A stretch of DNA of 64,000 nucleotides from Halogeometricum sp. S3BR5-2 (GTDB lineage Archaea; Halobacteriota; Halobacteria; Halobacteriales; Haloferacaceae), in NCBI RefSeq assembly GCF_031624635.1, contig NZ_JAMQOQ010000003.1, forward strand, positions 310,001-374,000. The letters run 5' to 3'. Positions 25,853-33,188 of the stretch are shown one piece after another. Made by a program: the position numbers and the translations under genes. Under the pieces are notes generated by a model. It was not told the origin of the DNA. It did no database searches and was given only the letters and a program-made list of their open reading frames with translations. Positions within the stretch are counted from its first letter, which is position 1. The number at the start of each line of letters is the position of its first letter.

Positions 25853-27013
25853 TCACCGCCCGCTCCCTCCGGCGGCCTCGTCGGTCTCTCCCGGGAGGCC
25901 GTCCGCGCCGTTCCCGTTCCCGTCTTCGCCTTCGCTCCCGACCTCGGAGTCGGCGTCGCCCCCCGTCTCCGGGGCGCCGTTCGTCGCGTCGCCCGTCTGC
26001 GCGTACGCCGCGTCCGGGATGTCCTCCTCCGCGCGTCGCTCGCCGTACTCGCCGGACGCCACCAGGTCGGCGTTCCGGTCGATGTCGAGGACGACGGCGA
26101 CGACGAGGAACAGCCATCCGAGCAGCGAGACGGCGCCGGACAGCAGCAGGTTCGTGAAGCGGTTCTCGGCGTCGCGGTCGGCAAGCGCCTTCAGCGTCGC
26201 GAGCGCGCCCGCGCCGGTTCCGGCGGCGCCGAGCGCGTAGCACAGCCCCGTCGGGTGGAAGTCGTAGACGAAGTACTTCATCTTCAGCCGCCAGAGGAAG
26301 TCGCGCAGGAGGAGCCTCGACAGCCGCGGGACGAACGTCGAGTATTTGATACCGCTCTGCTCGTCGCCGTACACCGCCTCGTGCGGCACGTCGGCGATGC
26401 GAAGGCCCTGCACGTTGAGGTGGACGAGCAGGTCGTTGAGGAAGCCGTACTCCTCGTAGAGGTCGTCGACGGGCAGTTCTTCGAGCGCCCGCAGCGAGAT
26501 GGCCGCGTAGCCGTTCTGCGGGTCGACCATCCCCCAGTAGCCGCTGGCTATCCTCGTCAGGACGGTGAGCAGGCGGTTGCCGAACAGGCGCCACCGCGAC
26601 ATCTCGCGCCACGTGTCCTCGCGCCAGAGGCGGTTGCCCTTCGTGTAGTCCGCCTCGCCGTCGACGATGGGGTCGAGAAACTGCGTCAGTTTGCTCGGGT
26701 CCATCTGTCCGTCGCCGGCGATGACGGCCGTCACGTCCATCTCGTCGCGCAGCGCCTGTCCGTATCCGGTCTTGATGGCGCCGCCGACGCCGCGGTTCCG
26801 CTCGTGACGGATGGGGACGACGCGCTCTCCGTCGCTCTCGGCGTTCACCTGCTCCGCGCACGCGCGCAACTCCTCCCACGTCCCGTCGGTCGAGCGGTCG
26901 TCGACGGCGTATATCTTGTCGACGTAGGCCGGGATGCCGCGCACCACGTCGCCGACGAACCCCTCCTCGTTGTAGGCGGGGACGACGACGGCGACGCTAC
27001 TGTTCCGATACAC
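25853..27013 (-). CDS. Polyprenyl/dolichyl-phosphate sugar transferase (GT2, DPM-like)
   Basis: This 386-residue protein has an N-terminal GT-A domain like dolichyl-phosphate mannose synthase: VAVVVPAYNEEGFVGDVVRG, then VDDRSTDGTWEEL and VIAGDGQMDPSKL, which carries the metal-binding aspartates. Two membrane helices follow (about 265-285 and 300-320), then an acidic low-complexity tail of about 55 residues. Such enzymes put one sugar on a polyprenyl phosphate at the cytoplasmic face, as the haloarchaeal Agl-type enzymes do to start N-glycan assembly. It starts with GTG, preceded by GGAGGAG, and overlaps the dehydrogenase gene by 17 bases. It could therefore prime the glycan or feed a GT-C enzyme. 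Confidence 0.87.
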   Translation of the reverse strand: MYRNSSVAVVVPAYNEEGFVGDVVRGIPAYVDKIYAVDDRSTDGTWEELRACAEQVNAESDGERVVPIRHERNRGVGGAIKTGYGQALRDEMDVTAVIAGDGQMDPSKLTQFLDPIVDGEADYTKGNRLWREDTWREMSRWRLFGNRLLTVLTRIASGYWGMVDPQNGYAAISLRALEELPVDDLYEEYGFLNDLLVHLNVQGLRIADVPHEAVYGDEQSGIKYSTFVPRLSRLLLRDFLWRLKMKYFVYDFHPTGLCYALGAAGTGAGALATLKALADRDAENRFTNLLLSGAVSLLGWLFLVVAVVLDIDRNADLVASGEYGERRAEEDIPDAAYAQTGDATNGAPETGGDADSEVGSEGEDGNGNGADGLPGETDEAAGGSGR

Positions 27014-28358
27014 GCTCTCCTCCTCCGATAGTCAGGATGCGGTGGTCGCCGTCGCCGCACCACTCCTCGAGGACGCCGCGCCCGTCGACGAGGAGGGCGT
27101 CTTCGAGGCGCGCCCAGTCGACGTCGGCGAACTCCTCGTGTGCGGTGACGAGGACGACGGCGTCGACGTCCGCGTCGGGAACGTCTCGGGCCTCGACGGG
27201 CGTCGCGCCGAACGACTCGATGTCGTCGATGAGGGGGTCGGCGGCGAGCACCTTCGCGCCGCGCGCGTTCAGGCCGTCGATGACGCCGGCGGCGGGCGTC
27301 TTCCGCGTCTCCTCGACGCCGGCCCGATAGGTGATTCCGAGCACCGCGACGGTCGACCCGTCCACGTCGCGCCCCATCGCCTCCAGACCGTCCGTCAGTA
27401 GGTCCACGGTGTGGCCGGGCATCGAGTCGTTCACCTCGCGCGCCGTCCGGAGCAGCGGGGTGTCGGTCTCGGTGTACTTCATGATGAAGTACGGGTAGAA
27501 GGGGATGCAGTGGCCCCCGACGCCCGGTCCGGGCGTGTGGATGTCGCAGAACGGTTGGGTGTTCGCCGCGTCGATGGCCTCGTTGACGTCGATTCCGAGG
27601 TCGCGGTCGAGTTTGGCGAGTTCGTTCGCCAGGGCGATGTTCACGTCGCGGTAGACGCCCTCGAACAGTTTCACCGCCTCGGCGGAGGTCGCGTCCTCCA
27701 TCGGGACGATGTCGTTCGTCGTGAGTTCGCCGTAGACGAGTTCGGCCGCGCGGCCGCTCTCCTCGTCGGCGCCGCCGACGACTTTGGGGTACGCGCCGCG
27801 GATGTCCTTCAGCGCCCGTCCGCTGGACGTCCGCTCGGGACAGAAGGCGACGCCGAACTCGTCCTCGTCGAGGCCGCTGACCGACGAGAGGAGCGGGCGA
27901 ACGCGGCGTTCGCACGTCCCCGGCGGGACGGTGCACTCGACGACGACGAGGTCGCCCTTCGAGAGGCCCTCGCCGATGCCCTCGACGGCGGCGGTCAGCG
28001 CCGAGAGGTCCGGTTCGTGGTCGTCCGTCAACGGCGTCGGGACGATGACGACGTGGACCGCCGCGGCTTCCGCGGCCTCGGCGGCCGAGGTGGTGGCGCG
28101 GAGTCGCCCCGCCTCCACCTGTTCGGCGACGAGGTCCGAGAGGCCCGGTTCGCCCTTGATGTGCGAGCGGCCCTCGTTGATGCCGTCGACCACGTCTTGG
28201 TCGACGTCGACGCCGACGACGTCGCCGGCCGTCTCTGCGTACACCGCCGCGAGCGGCAGGCCCATCTTCCCGAGGCCGACGACGGAGACCGGCACCTCGC
28301 CGGACGTGAACGCCCGTCGCTGTTCTTCGGGGTCTCGCTGACTGCCGTACAGGCCCAT
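26997..28358 (-). CDS. UDP-sugar 6-dehydrogenase (UDP-ManNAc/GlcNAc type)
   Basis: This 453-residue enzyme performs the two-step NAD-dependent oxidation of a UDP-HexNAc to its uronic acid. The N-terminal Rossmann motif is VVGLGKMGLPLAAVYAE, the central domain has the family helix, and the catalytic segment GPGVGGHCIPFYP carries the active-site cysteine. The last third is the UDP-binding domain. The FYP version after the cysteine is typical of UDP-N-acetylmannosamine or -glucosamine dehydrogenases (WecC/WbpA) rather than UDP-glucose dehydrogenase. The ATG at 28358 is used; a GTG lies one codon upstream. It probably supplies the uronic acid that the WbpB/E/D-like enzymes convert further. Confidence 0.9.
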   Translation of the reverse strand: MGLYGSQRDPEEQRRAFTSGEVPVSVVGLGKMGLPLAAVYAETAGDVVGVDVDQDVVDGINEGRSHIKGEPGLSDLVAEQVEAGRLRATTSAAEAAEAAAVHVVIVPTPLTDDHEPDLSALTAAVEGIGEGLSKGDLVVVECTVPPGTCERRVRPLLSSVSGLDEDEFGVAFCPERTSSGRALKDIRGAYPKVVGGADEESGRAAELVYGELTTNDIVPMEDATSAEAVKLFEGVYRDVNIALANELAKLDRDLGIDVNEAIDAANTQPFCDIHTPGPGVGGHCIPFYPYFIMKYTETDTPLLRTAREVNDSMPGHTVDLLTDGLEAMGRDVDGSTVAVLGITYRAGVEETRKTPAAGVIDGLNARGAKVLAADPLIDDIESFGATPVEARDVPDADVDAVVLVTAHEEFADVDWARLEDALLVDGRGVLEEWCGDGDHRILTIGGGERVSEQ

Positions 28359-28361
28359 CAC

Positions 28362-28729
28362 TGTCGCGCCGACCCCCGACCGTGCGATGGCGCTGTCTGC
28401 GCGTCGACCGTCGTTCCCTCGGTTCCGTGGAGAGCGCGGACCTGAGGGGCCGCCTGTGTGACTTCGAGCATATGTGTTCGACCGCCGAATAGAGAGGCGG
28501 GTCTACCGACCGAACCGAAGGAACGTACTTTGTTATACGGTACTTGGCCCTGTCAATCGGATACTAATTCGCCGTATTCGGTGGTTTAAGCCCCCTCTCG
28601 GGCGTGTGTGAATATCTAGCGCTGCAGTCGCTCTCCCGCGTGCCGTGCGAACCCGACTCACTCTCCGGGTCGGCCGGACGAGTCGGCGACCGGAACGGGG
28701 TCGCCTCGAACGGAAGGTCGGGGCGGGGA
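28362..28729. other. Intergenic region with promoter of the dehydrogenase operon
   Basis: This 368-base gap separates genes on the same strand. On the minus strand GTATAACAAAG near 28528-28538 is a possible TATA region. It is flanked by two copies of AAGTAC (GTACTT on the plus strand at 28525-28530 and 28540-28545), 15 bases apart. The leader would be long, about 145 nt. No open frame is convincing. Confidence 0.4.
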
Positions 28730-30055
28730 CTACGCGCCGGCGACTTCCTCTCGGATATACTTCCCGAGAACGCCGACCGTGGCGGCGGCGACGACGACGG
28801 CGAACGCGAGGACGGCCCCCGAGAGCGGACCGACGCCGCCGGCGACCTGTCCGCGGACGAAGTTCGCTGCCAGCGCACCCGAGAGGAGGAAGACGGCGAC
28901 GCCGCCTGCGTTTGCGAGCGTCGGGGTCGGTTCGGATACCGCTCGGGAGTTCAGGAGGTAGAGCACGAGGGCGAGGGCGAACGGCGTCCCGACGGTGCCG
29001 AGGGCGAGGACGAGGACGAGTTGGCCGAGCACCTCGCCGCCGATGAACGCCCCCGGTACTGACAGCAGCGCGAACCCGGCCAGGAGAGCGCGGTAGCGGC
29101 CGTCCTCGACCGTCGTCCCCCAGCCGAGTTTGTCCGCGAGGAGGAAGGGCGGGGCGACGGTGTTCCCGCCGAGCGTCGAGACGGCCGCGCCGCCGAGTCC
29201 GAGGAGGAACAGCCACTCCGCGCCCGGACCGACGAGCGGTCCCAGCGCCTCCGCGGCGCCGACCGTCGTGAGGTCCGGGTCCGACAGCACGCTCGCCGCG
29301 ACGAGGAAGATGGCGACGCTGTAGACGCCGAAGGCGACGAGCATCGAGGCGACCACGTCGAAGACGGCGAGGTCGGCGTCCGACCGCGTCCACCCGCGCG
29401 CCCGCATCGCGTACGAGTGCATCGTCACCAGCGTGACGTGCACCGCGCCGCCGAGGATGCCGGCGGCCAGCACCGCGCTCCCCGCCGGCAGCGTCGGGAC
29501 GAGGCCGCGCGCCGCGGCGCCCGGGTCGACGGGAACGACGAGCAGCGAGGAGACGAACGCGACGACGACGCCGGCCACGAGCAGTTTCGCCGCCAGTTCG
29601 AGGAAGCCGTAGCCCCGGCCCGCGAGTCCGGCCGCGAGCACCAGCGCCCACGCGACGCCGCAGACCCCCGCGCCCACGCCCGTCACCGTCGACGTGACGC
29701 TCGCGAGGGTGTTCAGAATCACCAACTGCGCGGCGCCGGCGGCGACCACCACGTCGGCGACCAGCAGCCACGCCCACCGCTCGCCGAGGTGCGCCTCCAC
29801 GACGGCGACGATTCCGCGCTCGGTCAGCAGACCCAGCCGCATCGCGAGGTACTGCGCGAGCGTCCCCGCGACGGCCGACAGCACGACGACCCACAGCAGC
29901 GAGTAGTCGAAACTCGCCCCGGCGGTGACGAGGCTCGCCATCGTCGCCGGCCCGGCCGCGACGGCGCCCGCGACCCACGCGGGTCCCATCCCGGACAGTC
30001 GCTCGCGCACCCCGGCCAGCCGAGTTCCCGAGACTGTCAACGCCGCGTCGCTCAT
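28730..30055 (-). CDS. Nramp-fold transporter lacking both metal-binding motifs
   Basis: This 441-residue protein has about 11 membrane helices and aligns with Nramp divalent-metal transporters along TM1 (MGPAWVAGAVAAGPAT ... AGASFDYSLLW). The metal-binding DPGN of TM1 is GPAT here (residues 35-38). The MPH of TM6 is HVT (206-208, in GGAVHVTLVTMHS). The residues that bind metal in the family are thus gone, so a non-metal substrate, or none, is likely. It is the last gene of the TenA-TenA-symporter operon, 43 bases behind the symporter. Transport of a thiamine-related organic compound is a hypothesis from context only. Confidence 0.8.
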   Translation of the reverse strand: MSDAALTVSGTRLAGVRERLSGMGPAWVAGAVAAGPATMASLVTAGASFDYSLLWVVVLSAVAGTLAQYLAMRLGLLTERGIVAVVEAHLGERWAWLLVADVVVAAGAAQLVILNTLASVTSTVTGVGAGVCGVAWALVLAAGLAGRGYGFLELAAKLLVAGVVVAFVSSLLVVPVDPGAAARGLVPTLPAGSAVLAAGILGGAVHVTLVTMHSYAMRARGWTRSDADLAVFDVVASMLVAFGVYSVAIFLVAASVLSDPDLTTVGAAEALGPLVGPGAEWLFLLGLGGAAVSTLGGNTVAPPFLLADKLGWGTTVEDGRYRALLAGFALLSVPGAFIGGEVLGQLVLVLALGTVGTPFALALVLYLLNSRAVSEPTPTLANAGGVAVFLLSGALAANFVRGQVAGGVGPLSGAVLAFAVVVAAATVGVLGKYIREEVAGA

Positions 30056-30098
30056 CGGTCGTCACCTCCGTCGAACGCTGTTCGACGTGCGACGGAAC

Positions 30099-31700
30099 TC
30101 ATCGGTCCTCCGCCCCCTCGAAGGTCGGGTCGGTCCGGTCGTTCGGCTCGTCCGGGCCGTTCGCCTCCGTCGAGTCGCGCGGCGTTCCGCCGTCGGCGAC
30201 GGGTCCGTCGAGGCGGCGAATCTCCCGCGAGAGGCGGTCGAGGTCGAACTCGCGGCTCGACAGGCGCGCCGCCGCGGCCGACGCGGTCGAAGAGACGAGG
30301 AACGCGCCGGCGAACGGCAGAAGGTAGGTCGGGTCGGGCGCCGGGAGGAGGCCGCCGAGGAGCGAGTCGACCGCGCCGTGCAGACCGAACGGGAAGGGGA
30401 AGAACGCGCTCCCGACGGCGAGGCCGAGGAGGGCGCTCGCCAGCGCCCCCCGTCCGGAGAGCCGACCGCTGAACAGCCCGTAGACGAGGGGGACGCCGAC
30501 GGCGGCGCCGAGGAGGTCCGCGACGAAGAACAGGCTGAGGACGCTCCGCGCGCGGAGGCTGACGGCGACGGCGGCGACGGCGACGACGACGGTGACCGCG
30601 CGCGCCCCGAGGCGGAGCGTCCGGTCGTCGGGGTCGTCGAGCACCCGTGGCAGGTCGGCGGTGACGAGGCTCGACAGGGCGTTGAACAGCGAGTCGGCCG
30701 TGCTCGTCACGAGCAGCAGGGCGAGCAGGAGGACGCCGACGACCAGCGGCTCGGAGAAGGCGCCGTCCAACAGGACGAAGAAGGCGACGCCGGCGTTGTA
30801 CTCCGCGCCCGCCGTGACCACGTCCGAGTTCCCGACGGCGACGACGCCGAGCAGCGTGGCCAAAAGGAGGACGAGACCATTGGCGACGGTGGCGACGCGG
30901 AAGCTCCGTTCGACCGTCTCGGAGCCGTCGGCGGCGTAGATGCGCTGCCACCACGTCTGGTTGAGGAGTTCCGCGCCGAGCACCGCGAACACGAGGGCGA
31001 CGCCGAACCGGAGGCCGGGGACGTAGCCGGGGTCGAGAAGCGCCGGGTTCGCCTCCGCGACGCCGTCGACGACGGGGCCGGGGCCGCCGAGCGCGAACAG
31101 CAGGGCCGCGACGCTCCCGACGAGGAGGGGGAGGACGACGAACAGTTGTACGGCGTCGGTGGCGATGCTCGCCCGGAGGCCGCCGTAGGCGGTGTAGAGG
31201 AGGACGAATCCGGCGACGAGCGTGGCCGTCTGCCACTGCGGGACCCCCGCGACGTAGTGGAACGCCAGCGAGATGCCCGTCAACTCGGCGGCGAGGAAGA
31301 CGAACATGTAGAGGGCGCTGACGGCGAGGACGAACGCGTACATCGCGCCGCCGTAGCGCGCGTAGGCGTACTCGGTCAGCGAGTGGCCCTCCGGAATCAG
31401 CTCCCGTATTTGGGGTCCCAATCGAGAGTACGCGAGCATCGGCGCGGCCTCGCCGAGTCCGTAGCCGACGGCGGCGGCGATGCCGTACAGCGCGCCCGCC
31501 TCGGGGGCCGACAGCAGTATCCACACGCCCATCACCGAGGCGACGAGCGTGGTGCTCAACCGCCCCTCGCCCGCGGTGCCGCGGGCGGTGATGAGGTCCT
31601 CGACGGAACCGACGCGCCCCCGCGAGAACCACAGCCCCAGCCCCGCGAAGACGGCGAGGGTGACGACGGTGAGACCGAGGGCGAGGGTCGAACTTACCAC
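30099..31700 (-). CDS. Sodium:solute symporter family transporter
   Basis: This 533-residue protein has about 13 membrane helices and the features of the SSS family: the early SRGRVGSVEDLITARGTAGEG loop, GYGLGEAAPMLAYSRLGPQI and the central helix YTAYGGLRASIATDAVQ, which matches the family signature. It uses a sodium gradient to import a small solute. The GTG start overlaps the end of the second tenA-like gene by seven bases, so translation is coupled. The context suggests uptake of a thiamine breakdown product or the HMP pyrimidine. Substrates in this family vary too much to decide from sequence. Confidence 0.87.
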   Translation of the reverse strand: MVSSTLALGLTVVTLAVFAGLGLWFSRGRVGSVEDLITARGTAGEGRLSTTLVASVMGVWILLSAPEAGALYGIAAAVGYGLGEAAPMLAYSRLGPQIRELIPEGHSLTEYAYARYGGAMYAFVLAVSALYMFVFLAAELTGISLAFHYVAGVPQWQTATLVAGFVLLYTAYGGLRASIATDAVQLFVVLPLLVGSVAALLFALGGPGPVVDGVAEANPALLDPGYVPGLRFGVALVFAVLGAELLNQTWWQRIYAADGSETVERSFRVATVANGLVLLLATLLGVVAVGNSDVVTAGAEYNAGVAFFVLLDGAFSEPLVVGVLLLALLLVTSTADSLFNALSSLVTADLPRVLDDPDDRTLRLGARAVTVVVAVAAVAVSLRARSVLSLFFVADLLGAAVGVPLVYGLFSGRLSGRGALASALLGLAVGSAFFPFPFGLHGAVDSLLGGLLPAPDPTYLLPFAGAFLVSSTASAAAARLSSREFDLDRLSREIRRLDGPVADGGTPRDSTEANGPDEPNDRTDPTFEGAEDR

Positions 31701-32455
31701 CGGCTCTCACCCTCCTCGGCGTCGCCCGCGTCGTAGGCCGACTCGAAGAACGCGACTTCCAGCGAGACGGTCCGCGTGAAGAGTCGTTCGAGGCGGCGCC
31801 GGCGCCGCGGCGAGGCGGCCGCGCCCTCCCGGTCGAGTTCCCCGCGGAGCCACCCCACGAACGCCCGAAAATCGTCGTTCGCGTGGAGGTGCACCCACTC
31901 GTCGAGGTAGAATCGGTCGGGCGACTGGGACCCCTCGGCGGCGGCCGCCGCCCACGCCTCGTACGTCCACTCCGCGGGCAGGAGCACGGCCAGTCGCTCG
32001 GCGTACCCGCCCTGCCGGGCGGCGCGTTCGATGAGGTCCTCGAACGCAAGCGTCGTCGGCGTTCGCGTCGGGTCCTCGTACGTCTCGCGCGGGACGCCCA
32101 GCGCCTCGAAGGAGCGCTCGAAGTAGTCGTCCTCCTCAGAAGTGAGCGTGCCGAGGAACGTCGACAGCCGACGCTTCGACGCCATCGTCGGCGCGTCGCC
32201 GACGGCGTGGCCGACGAGGCCGACGAGCGATTCCAGGAACGCGTAATCCTGCACCAGATACCGCCGGAACGCCGCGTCGTCCACCTCGCCGGCACCCAGT
32301 TCGCGGGTGAACCGGTGGGTCGTCGCCGCCGTCCACTCCGGCTCCGACCGTTCCCGGAGCCAGTCGGTGAAGCGGGCGTCTGTGACCGTCTCGGCGTACG
32401 CGTCGAACGAGTCGGGGACGGACTCGCTTCCGACCTCGGAGTCGCCGCCGTTCAT
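31694..32455 (-). CDS. TenA family protein without the catalytic cysteine (TenA_E type)
   Basis: This 253-residue protein has the all-helical TenA fold. It keeps the substrate-binding aspartate D70 (in YLVQDYAF) and the C-terminal glutamates in SLEVAFFESAY (E233, E238). At the place of the catalytic cysteine the sequence is LLPAEW (A161), so it belongs to the class lacking the cysteine, often called TenA_E. Plant members of that class hydrolyse oxidised or formylated aminopyrimidines derived from thiamine. It overlaps the preceding TenA gene by four bases (ATGA), so the two are translated together and may catalyse consecutive salvage steps. The start at 32455 is fixed by that overlap and by the loss of similarity upstream. 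Confidence 0.85.
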   Translation of the reverse strand: MNGGDSEVGSESVPDSFDAYAETVTDARFTDWLRERSEPEWTAATTHRFTRELGAGEVDDAAFRRYLVQDYAFLESLVGLVGHAVGDAPTMASKRRLSTFLGTLTSEEDDYFERSFEALGVPRETYEDPTRTPTTLAFEDLIERAARQGGYAERLAVLLPAEWTYEAWAAAAAEGSQSPDRFYLDEWVHLHANDDFRAFVGWLRGELDREGAAASPRRRRRLERLFTRTVSLEVAFFESAYDAGDAEEGESRW

Positions 32456-33117
32456 ATCGCCCACTCCTCCTGCCGCCACGCGGCGTCCCAGAAGCGGTAC
32501 TCGTAGCGCCCCGACTCGTAGAACAGGTCGCGGTAGCGCTCGCGTTCGGCGTCGCTCGCATCGCGGGCCACGCCGTCCATCAGCTCTTTGCACCACGTCG
32601 TGAGTTCGGTGAACTCCGCGCCCGCGTAGGTGTCTATCCACTCGGCGTACCGCTCGTCGTCGGGTTCGCCTTTCGCCCGCAGTCGCTCGGCCGTCTCGTT
32701 GAACCCCCACATGCAGGGGAGGAGAACGGCGACCAGGTCGCCGAACGACCCGGTCGCGGCGGTGCGTACGAGGAAGTCCGTGTACGCGCGCGTCGTCGGC
32801 GAGGCTTCGGTCGCCTCCAACTCCGCCTCGCTGATTCCGAACTCCGCGGCGTACGCGCGGTGGAGGTCCATCTCCGTGTTGATGGTCGAATCCAGGAGTC
32901 CCGCGAACGTGCCCATTCGCTCCAAGTCGGGCGCCGTCGCGGCGCCGTAGGCGAACACCCGCGCGTAGTCGACTAAGTAGACGTAGTCCTGCCGCACCCA
33001 GTACTCGAAGGGGTCCGTCGAGAGCGTGCCCGCGCCCAACCGCTCGACCATCGGGTGGTCCTCGATGGCGTCCCAGAGCGGTTCGGCCACCGTCGACAGT
33101 TCGTCGGTGAAGCTCAT
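32452..33117 (-). CDS. tenA: TenA (thiaminase II / aminopyrimidine aminohydrolase)
   Basis: This 221-residue enzyme hydrolyses aminopyrimidine to HMP, the thiamine pyrimidine, salvaging base-degraded thiamine. The residues known from Bacillus TenA line up almost one to one: D44, Y47, Y112, the nucleophile C135 (in LLPCMWGF), Y164 and E206 (in ESGRYEYRFW). The tyrosine after the cysteine is F139 here. The ATG at 33117 places these residues at the family positions, so upstream in-frame codons are excluded. It is the first gene of a four-gene operon and has an inverted repeat in its promoter region. Thiamine hydrolysis itself is a minor activity of the family. Confidence 0.92.
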   Translation of the reverse strand: MSFTDELSTVAEPLWDAIEDHPMVERLGAGTLSTDPFEYWVRQDYVYLVDYARVFAYGAATAPDLERMGTFAGLLDSTINTEMDLHRAYAAEFGISEAELEATEASPTTRAYTDFLVRTAATGSFGDLVAVLLPCMWGFNETAERLRAKGEPDDERYAEWIDTYAGAEFTELTTWCKELMDGVARDASDAERERYRDLFYESGRYEYRFWDAAWRQEEWAI

Positions 33118-33151
33118 GCTCGCCCGTACCGGCTCGGCGGTGAAATACGTT

Positions 33152-33174
33152 GGTAATACCACCGGATAATTACC
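33152..33174. promoter_or_regulatory. Candidate operator of the TenA operon
   Basis: GGTAAT and ATTACC are perfect arms of a 23-base element whose spacer is 11 bases. It lies 35-57 bases upstream of the tenA ATG, where the TATA box and start site of the minus-strand transcript should be. It is a good candidate site for a thiamine-responsive repressor. No thiamine riboswitch (THI element) is seen in the short leader. Confidence 0.5.
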
Positions 33175-33188
33175 GGGTCAAGACTCGA

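Noticed and set aside
33118-33188. Thiamine riboswitch upstream of tenA
   Set aside because: The gap is only 71 bases and lacks the conserved THI-element segments; an operator is the more likely control.
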